A stretch of 40,173 nt of DNA from an uncultured Elusimicrobia bacterium (GCA_903917735.1 CAIXBR010000062.1:1-40173), one strand, 5' to 3'. Counted from the first letter of the stretch, positions 1 to 7,087 are shown. The notes: generated by a model not told the origin, from the sequence alone. Numbers and translations are program-made.

Positions 1-139
1 GCATCAGTCGCTTGACTATAAAACCCCACGGGAAGTATATCTGGAAGGACTGAAGAAGCGCGGCGTCAGCAGCAGGAAGAGTAAAGCAGTCCACCTTAAG
101 AAGTGCCTGCAACTGGTCTAGTCTATCCCGACCACCTCA
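1..139 (+). mobile_element. 3' end of an IS3-like insertion sequence, left copy
   Basis: Bases 4-139 are the exact reverse complement of 40038-40173. The element tip is at base 139: it ends in CA on this strand, so the inward reading of the tip begins TGAGGTGGTC, which fits IS3-type ends that start with TG. The rest of the element lies outside the window. The tip abuts a secreted-protein gene and supplies that gene's stop codon, so the insertion disrupted it. Family assignment rests on the encoded transposase tail. Confidence 0.8.
2..121 (+). CDS. IS3-like transposase, C-terminal fragment (runs off window)
   Basis: The open frame from base 2 gives 39 residues ending at TAG (119-121). It begins HQSLDYKTPREVYLEG and ends in a basic tail rich in Lys and Arg. 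The phrase LDYKTPREVY is typical of the extreme C-terminus of DDE integrase-type transposases of the IS3/IS481 group, just after the catalytic core. No catalytic residues are present because the gene is cut by the contig edge. The stop codon lies 18 bases before the IS tip, the usual compact layout. An identical copy in inverse orientation ends the window at the right. Confidence 0.7.
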   Translation, partial: HQSLDYKTPREVYLEGLKKRGVSSRKSKAVHLKKCLQLV

Positions 140-319
140 GGTGGCACAGACGGGAACTGATCCTATCTGAAGGCCATAGGAGTTTGTCTGAGTCACCGAG
201 AAAATCGGTGGGACCTCCCCTGTAACCTCGACCGTGCAATTACCTTCACCATCGCAAGCCGCCCAACCCTGCGCCGTGAACGCCAACAACATTAAACTAC
301 CAATTACTAATGATTTCAT
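137..319 (-). pseudogene. Small exported WxL-like beta protein, truncated by IS insertion
   Basis: The ATG at 317-319 is chosen because GAGGA sits about eight bases upstream; an in-frame ATG further upstream (338-340) lacks such a site. The product has a clear signal peptide (MKSLVIGSLMLLAFTAQGWA) and then the start of a mature domain, TVEVTGEVPPIF. The same pattern (T-V-x-V-[ST]-G-x-V-x-x-x-F) opens the mature parts of the proteins at 6488-7087 and 10306-10902. The frame stops after 60 residues at a TGA made by the IS tip (137-139), whereas the relatives are about 200 residues long. About two thirds of the protein is therefore missing and it is probably non-functional. It shares an upstream element (411-460) with those relatives. 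Confidence 0.65.
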
Positions 320-410
320 GTTTTTATCCTCATAACCCATACCAATAATTTCACTTTCAGTTTGGAGAACTGATGTCCTATCAGTGATGGAAAATAATGT
401 CCCCCATTTT

Positions 411-460
411 CATTGTACCCCATCGAGCGAACAAGTGATATAGCCTTTAAGTACTAGGGG
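411..460 (-). promoter_or_regulatory. Conserved upstream element, copy 1
   Basis: Read toward the truncated gene at 319, the core is CTAGTACTTAAAGGCTAT, followed after about 12 bases by GCTCGATGGGGTA. The copies at 7163-7213 and 10061-10110 align along their whole length with the same spacing. The core lies about 110 bases upstream of the start codon. It could be an operator, an alternative-sigma promoter or a structured leader; the sequence alone does not decide. Confidence 0.5.
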
Positions 461-576
461 TTTCTACTGACCTTCCACAACCTACCACATATAGCAGTTT
501 GTGTCGCCACGCTAATACTACTGGTTGGGGTTAGTGGCGTCATGTGGATAGGCCAATTAAGTATTAGTTCAAAAAA

Positions 577-775
577 GGAGTATTACCATCCGCAATAAGG
601 TAGTGCAGATAAAACCGGTCGTAGCCAAGTTCAGTTCAGGCAGTAACAGCGCGTTTAAGTTCCACAGCTATCAGATTTTCCAGCCTGGCGGCAGGATCCG
701 GGATTTAGGGGTAGTCGTAGATGTAAGTTTTTTTCTCTACTGTCGAAATTATAGCGCAAAGCCGCGGCCCTTTAC
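577..775 (-). pseudogene. Decayed fragment of a DUF4143-type ATPase gene
   Basis: This stretch closely matches bases 3288-3602 of the intact ATPase gene, in the same orientation, but with two internal deletions. One of about 33 bp lies between short AAGG repeats; the other of about 90 bp falls just after the run of Ts. The part kept corresponds to the linker and C-terminal nuclease-like domain. The reading frame is broken, so no functional product is expected. Between it and the toxin gene (776-930) I recognise nothing: a short minus-strand frame runs through, but it looks like chance or a remnant. Confidence 0.7.
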
Positions 776-930
776 CGGGCATTTTTCCAGCCTGGCGCCA
801 GGTCTCGGCCAGCCACTGCGTGTCCAGAGTTGTGAGCTGGTCCGCGGGCAGTCCACACGCGCCGGCTAACGCCCCGAATAGCGCCTTCCATGCGGCGGGC
901 TGCGGCCGGCACTCAGAACTTCCACTATTA

Positions 931-1839
931 TTACACCCCAAGCACAGCGCGCAACTTACTGTACTGTTCTCGCTGTTTCTCCACGGACATTTTTTGAATA
1001 TTTCTCAGTTTCCACTGTACCGCCGGCAACCGCTCAACACCGTTAAGACCTAAAAGTGACCACACTGGTTTCCCTTCCTTGAGCGAAAGCAGAAAATATT
1101 TTTCATCATTGGTAAGACCATTTTTAAGCCCCAATATCAGTCGCTCTCTAACCTCAACGAGAACGTCGTATGGGACGGTCTCCTCTGTCATCTCGGCAAA
1201 TTCCGACTTATAGATATCTCTAACATCTTTTCTGGAGGGATTAATAACTTCATGCATAGGCCGATCATGGCTAATTAGGTGAAGCAAGAAGCCTTTCCTG
1301 ATTTCATCGGTTAATCCCAGCCCTTCCAGCAATAGTTTTACATCAAAAAGATCGCGTGGATGCTGCCGGTCAAGAGCTGCACAAATTTTCCCTCCGAAAA
1401 GTTCCGGCTTTGCCAAAACACGGACATTAACTGCAACTTCCAATATCTTACGCGCTTTTTCAGACAGGTCACACATCTCCGTTCCGAATACAGTCCCGCG
1501 TATCACCGTATTGGGCTCAATCTTAACCTCTGTGTATGGCGCACGAATAACCAGCTTAAGAACAAGATCATTATTCTTAACTCTATGAACGTTAAAGTCA
1601 GGAAAAGATCTGGCGATAGCTTTTTCAATGCGTAAAAGAGCCTCGCTGATTTTTTGCAGCGATGTGTCACGTAGTTCTACGGGCAGATACGTTAAATTAA
1701 TATCCACGGAAAGCCGGGGCATATCCCAAACAAAAAAGTTTAAGGCGGTTCCCCCCTTAAGGGCAAAACACTCCTCATCGGCCACGAATGGGAGCAGTCT
1801 CAACATCAGCCGAGCTTGTTCAATATATTCTTTTTTCAC
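931..1839 (-). CDS. abiEii: AbiEii-type nucleotidyltransferase toxin (type IV TA), altered active-site residue
   Basis: This 302-residue protein is the toxin half of an AbiE system, a nucleotidyltransferase of the DNA polymerase beta superfamily. It has the family opening LKGGTALN (residues 27-34) and the following S-x-D-x-[D]-L metal site at 44-49, which here reads SVDINL. The second acidic residue, Asp in relatives, is Asn48. A K-x-E motif is present at 106-108. Its start overlaps the end of the antitoxin gene by 4 bp (ATGA), giving coupled translation. AbiEii proteins inhibit growth by modifying tRNA and can give abortive phage resistance. The Asn may lower or abolish activity, since the superfamily signature expects h-D-h-[DE]-h. 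Length and surroundings are otherwise normal for the family. Confidence 0.85.
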   Translation of the reverse strand: MKKEYIEQARLMLRLLPFVADEECFALKGGTALNFFVWDMPRLSVDINLTYLPVELRDTSLQKISEALLRIEKAIARSFPDFNVHRVKNNDLVLKLVIRAPYTEVKIEPNTVIRGTVFGTEMCDLSEKARKILEVAVNVRVLAKPELFGGKICAALDRQHPRDLFDVKLLLEGLGLTDEIRKGFLLHLISHDRPMHEVINPSRKDVRDIYKSEFAEMTEETVPYDVLVEVRERLILGLKNGLTNDEKYFLLSLKEGKPVWSLLGLNGVERLPAVQWKLRNIQKMSVEKQREQYSKLRAVLGV

Positions 1840-2636
1840 AACCTCTCATTTTCGGGGCCAGAGTTTGTATTTGGTTCAACGGTTATTTGATACCTTTTGT
1901 CCAATCGGCCTCCTTTAACTATCGACCTTTTACCCTTGCCAAGGTCCAATTTAAGTATATTCAATTCTTTAACCCAGGCATGCCCCGCCTCTTCCGCAAG
2001 GAAAAGGAAAAGACGTTTAACTTTAACCGAACGGCAAACCTCAAGAAGTTGTTGAACAAGTTCCGGTCGCAACGTGTTCAATCCCTCCATTAACAACCTG
2101 GCTTCTCCGAAAGACTGTAGCTGTGGCACGTCATTAAGAGTTTCAAGCACAGCCCGTTCCGGAGACGAAAGGCGTATAGAAAAATCCCCGTCAGTTCGTT
2201 CGGTCAGCCCTAGCTCCATCTTCCCTGGGAAAAGATCAGCTGCACTAAACAACAACTTTACCCCCCAATCATGCCTAAGGAACCAAGTAGGCAGCCTGGT
2301 TCCCTTCGGTCCGAAAAGACGCAATTCCCCACCTTCCTGCTGGCGCAAATAATGAACATAGCCCTGCAATTCCAGTGCCCTCTTAGCCCCTAGGTGCACA
2401 GGCAATTTTAATTGATATTGAATCGCATGAAGAGCTCCAGACCACCCTACTGTGTCCCCAAGACGACTATATGCGCCGTGCTCTATGCGCCGAACCCATC
2501 CGGAACGCTTGTACTTCTTGACGAGATCACGAGACACCCCATACAATTCTAGCCATGGAAGTGTTGCAACTACCCCCTTCGGCCACTTAGAGAGCAATTC
2601 GCTGAGTTTTGTGCGACCAGAAGATTTTTGTTTCAT
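1836..2636 (-). CDS. abiEi: AbiEi-type antitoxin / transcriptional autorepressor
   Basis: This 266-residue protein is the first gene of the AbiE operon. Its N-terminal 60 residues read as a winged helix-turn-helix, with the wing phrase SGWVRRIEHGAYSRLG typical of AbiEi. The rest is the family's C-terminal antitoxin domain, with the conserved stretch LSSPERAVLETL near residue 155. In characterised AbiE systems this protein represses its own promoter by binding inverted repeats and neutralises the toxin without forming a stable complex (type IV). The toxin gene follows with a 4-bp overlap. Upstream lies a good promoter and three copies of TAGTTTATA that may be its operators. The region is AT-rich compared with the rest of the window, consistent with transfer. 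Confidence 0.85.
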   Translation of the reverse strand: MKQKSSGRTKLSELLSKWPKGVVATLPWLELYGVSRDLVKKYKRSGWVRRIEHGAYSRLGDTVGWSGALHAIQYQLKLPVHLGAKRALELQGYVHYLRQQEGGELRLFGPKGTRLPTWFLRHDWGVKLLFSAADLFPGKMELGLTERTDGDFSIRLSSPERAVLETLNDVPQLQSFGEARLLMEGLNTLRPELVQQLLEVCRSVKVKRLFLFLAEEAGHAWVKELNILKLDLGKGKRSIVKGGRLDKRYQITVEPNTNSGPENERL

Positions 2637-2784
2637 TAGTTTATAAAATATATATATAGGGGACCCTTATTATACATATCGGATTTATTCTGAACCATTA
2701 GTTTATATTATGCCTATTTAGAGACCTAATAGTACCCTAGATTGCTTATATATAAACTATAACAGATGTATTTCCAAACTTCAA
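2637..2784 (-). promoter_or_regulatory. AbiE operon promoter and candidate operators
   Basis: On the minus strand TTGAAG (2779-2784) and TATAGT (2756-2761) are separated by exactly 17 bases. The sequence TAGTTTATA occurs at 2637-2645 and 2699-2707, and inverted at 2751-2759 overlapping the -10 box. AbiEi proteins bind inverted repeats at their promoter, so these are candidate autorepression sites. The leader to the AbiEi start would be about 115 bases, strongly AT-rich. Confidence 0.5.
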
Positions 2785-2877
2785 GAGAGATTTTTAAATA
2801 ATATTTAAATATCTGTGAGGTCGGAGCGCAGCTTGGCTTTGATTCCCACCTCCGCATCGTTGCGGATATGGCACAGT

Positions 2878-3102
2878 GGACAGTATGTAGAACAACCCAG
2901 ACAGCACGTCCCGCCGTTCTGTTACCCACGCCACGGACTCCACCCGATGCGGGTGAATTGAAAAGAACAACGCAGCGAATGCGGCTGACAGGTGCAGGCT
3001 GATCTTACTCTCGGGCAGCCTGGAGGCAATGGCCGGCGCGAACAATCTGAGACATAATAGATAAAAAAGCGCGGCATTAGCGCTATGCAGCACAAACCAA
3101 CT
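2878..3102 (-). pseudogene. Remnant of a TPR/TMTC-like membrane protein gene
   Basis: The minus-strand frame encodes WFVLHSANAALFYLL, then a hydrophobic segment, then HPHRVESVAWVTERRDVLSG. The H-P-x-R-V-E-S-V-A-W-V-x-E-R-[KR]-D-V-L-S-G pattern is a hallmark of multi-spanning tetratricopeptide proteins related to the TMTC/O-mannosyltransferase group (several hundred residues). Only about 75 residues remain: the frame loses similarity after LFYILSTV, and upstream it runs into the ATPase stop codon. It is thus truncated at both ends and not expected to work. Confidence 0.6.
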
Positions 3103-4324
3103 ACGGTAGCGAAGAGAGCCAGTTGTGCGCGCTTACAACAAGGATACGGTTCTTGCCGTTTTCCTTGTATTTAAAGACTCCTTTTTTGCCGACCAGTTGC
3201 ACCGCAGGGACGCCCAGGATATTTTGGAACTTAACCAGAGTAGGGGAAATGGAATCATCAGATAGCTTGACCTCCGCGATAAGAAACGGAGTATTACCAT
3301 CCGCAATAAGGAAGTCCACTTCTTCTTTTTCCTTGTTTCTAAGGTAGTGCAGAGAAAACCGGCCGTAGCCAAGTTCAGTCCAGGTAGTAACAGCGCGTTT
3401 AAGTTCCACAGCTATCAGATTTTCAAGCCTTGCGGCAGGATCCGGAATTTCGGGGTAGTCGTAGAGATAAGTTTTTTTCTCCTTAAGAATCGAGCGGGAG
3501 ATCTTCGCGCTCCAGGGCGATATTCGAAAAGTAAGAAAAAAAGAATCGAAAAGCGAAAGCCACCTATCAACACTGTCGAAATTAGAGCGCAAATCCGCGG
3601 CCAGGTTGTTTACCGAAACAGGGCTGGCCACCCTTGAAGGGAGCAGGGAGAAGAGCAGCTCTACCGTGTCCGTTTTTTTAAGGTCCGCCAGGTCACGTAT
3701 ATCTTCCATTACAACCTGTTTTAAATAGTTGGCAGACCAACGGCGCCAGAATTCAGCTTTTCCTTTTACAAACGGTTCCGGGAAACCGCTTACGCGCAGA
3801 AGTGTTTCAAGCCGGGCGGTAGTTTCGGAACTGTTGTTTAAATCAAAGTCGGCAAGCGGTGCGCGGGCGAAGGCGGAGAACTTTCTGCGGGCTTTGGATA
3901 GTTCAGCCAGGGTAAAAGGAAACATGTGCATGTGGAAATAGCGGCCGGCCAGGGAGTCGCCATGCTTTTGGTAGAGGTCAAGGCGGCCGCTGCCAGAAAC
4001 CATAAATTTATAATCGCTGGCATGCCCGTCATAAACGCCTTTAAGGTAGTTTTTCCAATCGCTGTATTTGTGTATCTCGTCAAAGATAATAAGCGGCTGT
4101 GAAGAGTCTTTCCTGGTAAGTTCCGTGAAGAAATACGGGTTCTCTACCAGTTGCCGCTTATGCGAGATTATGTCCCAATTAAAATAAAGACTGTTAGCGA
4201 AAGACCGGGCAGCCTCACGCGCGAAAGTAGTCTTCCCGGTCTGCCTGGGACCAGACAGGAAAACCATCTGTTTATCAGCTGAGATGGAAGACCAAATACT
4301 TTTATAAAGGTCTCTGTTTATCAT
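3101..4324 (-). CDS. AAA-type ATPase with DUF4143 / nuclease-like C-terminus
   Basis: This 407-residue protein has a Walker A loop GPRQTGKT (residues 25-32) and a Walker B box LIIFDEIH (78-85). The C-terminal domain has E-x-x-x-D337 and E351-V-K353 (phrases EEVDFLI and IAEVK), which resemble a PD-(D/E)xK nuclease core. This is the domain order of the widespread AAA_14/DUF4143 family, often sporadic in genomes and of uncertain cellular role; length is normal. The gene has its own promoter whose -10 box ends six bases before the ATG, so the mRNA may lack a leader. A decayed partial copy lies 2.5 kb away on the other side of the AbiE operon. The family call is secure; the function is not known. 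Confidence 0.85.
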   Translation of the reverse strand: MINRDLYKSIWSSISADKQMVFLSGPRQTGKTTFAREAARSFANSLYFNWDIISHKRQLVENPYFFTELTRKDSSQPLIIFDEIHKYSDWKNYLKGVYDGHASDYKFMVSGSGRLDLYQKHGDSLAGRYFHMHMFPFTLAELSKARRKFSAFARAPLADFDLNNSSETTARLETLLRVSGFPEPFVKGKAEFWRRWSANYLKQVVMEDIRDLADLKKTDTVELLFSLLPSRVASPVSVNNLAADLRSNFDSVDRWLSLFDSFFLTFRISPWSAKISRSILKEKKTYLYDYPEIPDPAARLENLIAVELKRAVTTWTELGYGRFSLHYLRNKEKEEVDFLIADGNTPFLIAEVKLSDDSISPTLVKFQNILGVPAVQLVGKKGVFKYKENGKNRILVVSAHNWLSSLP

Positions 4325-4330
4325 CTGACT

Positions 4331-4359
4331 ATTTTACATATCCATCTTGATATGGTCAA
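4331..4359 (-). promoter_or_regulatory. Promoter of the DUF4143 ATPase gene, probably leaderless
   Basis: On the minus strand TTGACC (4354-4359), a 17-base spacer and TAAAAT (4331-4336) form a near-consensus housekeeping promoter. Transcription would start at about 4324, the A of the ATG. No ribosome binding site is visible in the six intervening bases. Confidence 0.5.
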
Positions 4360-4629
4360 GACTATTTCAAGACTTAAACCGCTTTTGGCCTGAAAGTCAC
4401 AATTGATCCGTCTCACCGGCGGAAGCCTGCGCCCAAATCACGGCGAGGCCTGGATTCCGGCTTTCGCACACCGAAAAGACGGAAGAGAAAGAGCCGGGCT
4501 ACCCAACACGGGGCTTCTCAAACCGCGCTCTTGGGGGCCTTAGCGGCCGAAGATTTTCGGGTTTCTCGCCTGAAAAGACTGTTTTATGTATTTCTGCGCG
4601 GAAAGGATGGCTGGATAAAAAGGGAAATA
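4360..4629. other. Intergenic stretch without a recognisable gene
   Basis: A plus-strand frame beginning at 4531 crosses the region and runs into the antisense of the coiled-coil gene. It has no ribosome binding site or family features, so I treat it as chance. Short GC-rich palindromes such as GGCCTTAGCGGCC (about 4537-4549) are present, but no clear terminator. Confidence 0.4.
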
Positions 4630-4704
4630 TTATTTATGGGTTTCAAGAAGCACAAGGCGGCTTTCGTGGTTTTCAATCTTAGTCTCATGCTCCAATCTTA
4701 CCGC
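4630..4704 (-). pseudogene. Out-of-frame continuation of the coiled-coil gene
   Basis: Reading the +1 frame from about 4704 gives AVRLEHETKIENHESRLVLL and stops at TAA 4630-4632. This is a regular heptad coiled coil that naturally continues the protein encoded at 4685-4987. A single extra base in the run GCGCGGCGGT would explain the break. Confidence 0.55.
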
Positions 4705-4987
4705 CGCGCAGCTTGTCATGATTTTGATAAGACAGCGATTGCGCCGCGAAAGCATCAATAGCGCTCATTACGCGGCCTATATCATCCTTTGTTGCCACTT
4801 TGGTCGCCATATCATCTTTAATCTGGCGAACGTCCCCCTGGGTTTTTGAAAGGTCAATAGCGAGGCGGGTAACCGTTTCTGAAAGTTTGTGCACGTCCGC
4901 TTTAACGGCCCGCATGTCCACTTTAACGGCCTGTACGTCCGCTTTTGTGGCAGGTTGCCCTTTGGTATGTTTGGTATTGTCTTCCAT
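4685..4987 (-). CDS. Short coiled-coil protein, probably frameshifted
   Basis: The 100-residue product is hydrophilic with regular heptads from about residue 14 to 70: repeated DVQAVK, DMRAVK and DVHKL, then VTRLAIDLSKTQGDVRQIKD. It has no signal peptide or membrane segment, so it is cytoplasmic. Short proteins of this style, with repeats resembling TKDDI, are common in some diderm lineages and have no assigned role. The end is abrupt: the last eight residues (RGGKIGA and stop) leave the heptad pattern, while the next frame continues it for 24 more residues to 4630. The intact protein was probably about 119 residues. This could be a mutation, an assembly error or a programmed shift. Confidence 0.6.
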   Translation of the reverse strand: MEDNTKHTKGQPATKADVQAVKVDMRAVKADVHKLSETVTRLAIDLSKTQGDVRQIKDDMATKVATKDDIGRVMSAIDAFAAQSLSYQNHDKLRGGKIGA

Positions 4988-5078
4988 AAGTATATTTTAT
5001 GAAATATCCCCGCGCCGTGTAAGGAGCAAAAGACCTAGCTAAGTCCGGGCTTTAGGGTTTAAACCTGATTATCCAGTC

Positions 5079-5112
5079 CCGCGCCGTGCACCAAGTACAC
5101 CAGGCGGCGCGG
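5079..5112. terminator. GC-rich hairpin downstream of the DUF916-like gene
   Basis: CCGCGCCG (5079-5086) pairs perfectly with CGGCGCGG (5105-5112) around an 18-base loop. It lies about 50 bases past the stop of the minus-strand surface-protein operon. No T-run follows on either strand, so it may be Rho-dependent, a processing site or chance. Part of the left arm (CCCGCGCCGTG) also occurs at about 5009-5019. Confidence 0.3.
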
Positions 5113-5161
5113 CAGCCATTAAAATGGAGAACACGCGGGGATTGATTATTTGCGCGTTACG

Positions 5162-5956
5162 TCAATCTAAATTGGTCCTTGCGCCTAAGATCTCGGCACC
5201 GCCGTAATCCAGTTCTACCGCGCCTTCGCAGGCGCCGGTGGAAATAGCCTGGTCGGGCCAGTCTAAGGCGTACTGCGCGCTGGCGCCGGGGAGCAGCGGT
5301 AATTTTGAGGGGTTCACGTTCTGGCCCGGCGCGCCAGCCGCGCATTTAGGAAAACGCACCTGCCCCTGGGGCCGGATCAAAACATTCCCGTCGTTCTCCA
5401 CGGAGAGCCGCGCCTTTACCTTGCCGCCTTCCCGCCAGGCTTTGAAATCCTGTATTTTGGCCATGGTCTCGGTAGTGCCCTTAACCTGGACGTATAGCAA
5501 TGAGGCGATGCGGAAGATGGTATTTACGCTACCGCCTCCTTTCACAGACTTTGTCCGGGGCTCGCCCTCAAAAAGCACCGCGCCGTAATGCCCGCCCCGC
5601 GCATTAGCGGGGACGGTAATCTCGAAGTTTACGTATTTAAAATAGCGCGCCGGCAGGATGAAATCGGAAGCCGGCTGAATGCCGAACTCTTTCAGCGACC
5701 AGGGGGTGGAGCCCAGATCAAAAAAGTCAGGTGAACCATCGGGCGCCAGGCGGACGTCCCGGACATAGGCCTTAATGCGCAGGGGGATCTCTTCGTAGTT
5801 GATAAGCTTGATCTTTAATTTTTTGGTCTTGCCCGCTTTAAGCGTGGCCTCCACTTTTGAGGTGTCCACGCTGAATTGCGCCGCTGCAGCGCTGGAAGCG
5901 GCTACAAAGCCGGCCAGTAAAAGCAGACAGCACAGCTTCGGCAGTTTCTTGCTCAT
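5162..5956 (-). CDS. Exported DUF916/WxLIP-like protein
   Basis: This 264-residue protein starts with a signal peptide (hydrophobic core LCCLLLLAGFVAAS, cleavage near AAAA-QF). It continues as beta-rich Ig-like sandwiches: residues 28-150 contain LKAGKTKKLKIKLINYEE and then NARGGHYGAVLF. The second half looks like another sandwich ending in ALDWPDQ and VELDYGG. The arrangement recalls DUF916, the peptidoglycan/WxL-interacting domain of Firmicutes surface loci, and more loosely periplasmic pilus chaperones. It lacks the C-terminal membrane anchor of Gram-positive versions. Its start overlaps the preceding gene by 4 bp (ATGA) and it is third in a three-gene operon with two small exported beta proteins. 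I infer it helps assemble or anchor them at the envelope. The family assignment is tentative. Confidence 0.6.
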   Translation of the reverse strand: MSKKLPKLCCLLLLAGFVAASSAAAAQFSVDTSKVEATLKAGKTKKLKIKLINYEEIPLRIKAYVRDVRLAPDGSPDFFDLGSTPWSLKEFGIQPASDFILPARYFKYVNFEITVPANARGGHYGAVLFEGEPRTKSVKGGGSVNTIFRIASLLYVQVKGTTETMAKIQDFKAWREGGKVKARLSVENDGNVLIRPQGQVRFPKCAAGAPGQNVNPSKLPLLPGASAQYALDWPDQAISTGACEGAVELDYGGAEILGARTNLD

Positions 5957-6468
5957 AGCGATTCCGTGAGCAGGTAGGTAATCGTGGTTGTATAGGTACC
6001 CGCAAGCTGGCCGAGCGGCACTATGAGCTTGTATATAAACCCGACATTGACCGAGTTGTTGATGTCCGCGGGATCGGACGTGTACACCAGGTCAGGGTTT
6101 TCAGGGGGTGCGCTGATGAAGGCCTGATAGACCGCCATGGCGTGGTTCAATGTGCCATGCTCTCCGCTCAGAGAATTTACTTCCCACAGCAGGTTGGAGT
6201 TCGGGATAGTATAACTTTGGTTCACCCCGTTGGTCATTGGATGGATGACAGAAATCTTGAAATAATATACCGCGGATTGGTCAGATTTGATGCCGACGCT
6301 TTCGTTTAAATAATGGGTGCTTCCCGGCTCCATGTTGGAGTCGAAGTTTAGGGAGTTGTTAGCCGTAATATTAAACGTAGCCCGCCCTTCCCTTGCCACA
6401 ACTATGATAATTGCAAGGGTAAGAAAAAAGAGGGCTGTGTGCCTTATGATGAGTTTCTTGAGTTTCAT
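5953..6468 (-). CDS. Exported small beta protein, WxL-like (operon gene 2)
   Basis: This 171-residue protein has an N-terminal signal segment (LFFLTLAIIIVVA, cleavage near GRATFN). The mature part is rich in Asn, Ser and Thr and predicted all-beta. It ends LAGTYTTTITYLLTESL, the pattern (G-x-Y-x-x-T-[IL]-T-[YW]-x-L) seen at the C-terminus of WxL domains and related surface sandwiches. It contains no cysteine, unlike its upstream neighbour. It begins 19 bases after the stop of that neighbour and overlaps the DUF916-like gene by 4 bp, so the three are co-transcribed. It is likely a secreted or surface subunit handled by the third gene product. No precise family could be named. Confidence 0.55.
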   Translation of the reverse strand: MKLKKLIIRHTALFFLTLAIIIVVAREGRATFNITANNSLNFDSNMEPGSTHYLNESVGIKSDQSAVYYFKISVIHPMTNGVNQSYTIPNSNLLWEVNSLSGEHGTLNHAMAVYQAFISAPPENPDLVYTSDPADINNSVNVGFIYKLIVPLGQLAGTYTTTITYLLTESL

Positions 6469-6487
6469 TAACCTGTGTGATGCTGCC

Positions 6488-7087
6488 TCAAAAGGTCGTA
6501 GTTAAGGTGTAAGTAACGGTCCACTGGGGGCGGGAGGCAATTACAGTGGTGCCGTAGTTTTGAAAGGCGGTATACTGCAAATTTACCACCTCGCCAGTCC
6601 CGTTCGTGGCTGGAACACTCCCTATTGCCGAGTAAAAAAACGTTGGGGAAGCTGTAACCTTTAAATAGGTGTTGTAGTAGCCGGTTACGCACGCGCCAAC
6701 GGGAGCAGGGGACGACCCTGGCGCCAAACACTCCACAAGCAGCGTCAGATCAGTGATCTGCGTCGCACTGATCTTAAGGCCCCAAGGCACAAGCGTATTA
6801 TTATTAACTACCAACTGATCGGCCGGCTTAAGAGCGGAGTTAGCCCCGGTGAAATCCGTATCTTCCGCTAGCGTCGTATTTGCCGAGATGGCCCCTAATT
6901 CGCAGTTACCGCCTGGGCATCCCGCCACCCTTGTAAGTGTGAAAAGGGTACCGATAGATCCGCTTAGCGTGGCGCCGAGAGTGGCGTCCGTCGCCCAAAC
7001 CTGCGCCGACGGCCAGCACAGCACGGCTGCCGTCATAAGCATCGTAAAGCCGCCGAGGCAGAGCCCCCGAATTTCCGTTCGTTTCAT
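6488..7087 (-). CDS. Exported small beta protein, WxL-like (operon gene 1)
   Basis: This 199-residue protein has a signal peptide (GFTMLMTAAVLCWPSAQVWA), nearly the same as in the paralogue at 10306. The mature domain opens TLGATLSGSIGTLF and carries a C-P-G-G-N-C pair that could form a disulfide. It has an internal W-G-L (VPWGLKISAT, near residue 108) and ends PQWTVTYTLTTTF. An inner WxL and a C-terminal Y/W-x-L strand are the two signatures of WxL surface domains of Firmicutes, so I call it WxL-like, without claiming common descent. It leads the operon with the genes at 5953 and 5162. An AGGGG site lies about ten bases before the ATG and a TATAAT about 20 bases further up. The shared upstream element lies at 7163-7213. 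Confidence 0.6.
   Translation of the reverse strand: MKRTEIRGLCLGGFTMLMTAAVLCWPSAQVWATDATLGATLSGSIGTLFTLTRVAGCPGGNCELGAISANTTLAEDTDFTGANSALKPADQLVVNNNTLVPWGLKISATQITDLTLLVECLAPGSSPAPVGACVTGYYNTYLKVTASPTFFYSAIGSVPATNGTGEVVNLQYTAFQNYGTTVIASRPQWTVTYTLTTTF

Noticed and set aside
705..941. Minus-strand 78-codon frame past the toxin gene
   Set aside because: It joins part of the ATPase pseudogene to unrelated sequence, overlaps the toxin end and has no ribosome binding site or known domain.
4531..4761. Plus-strand 76-codon frame
   Set aside because: Overlaps the antisense of the coiled-coil gene and its out-of-frame tail, which have much better coding character.
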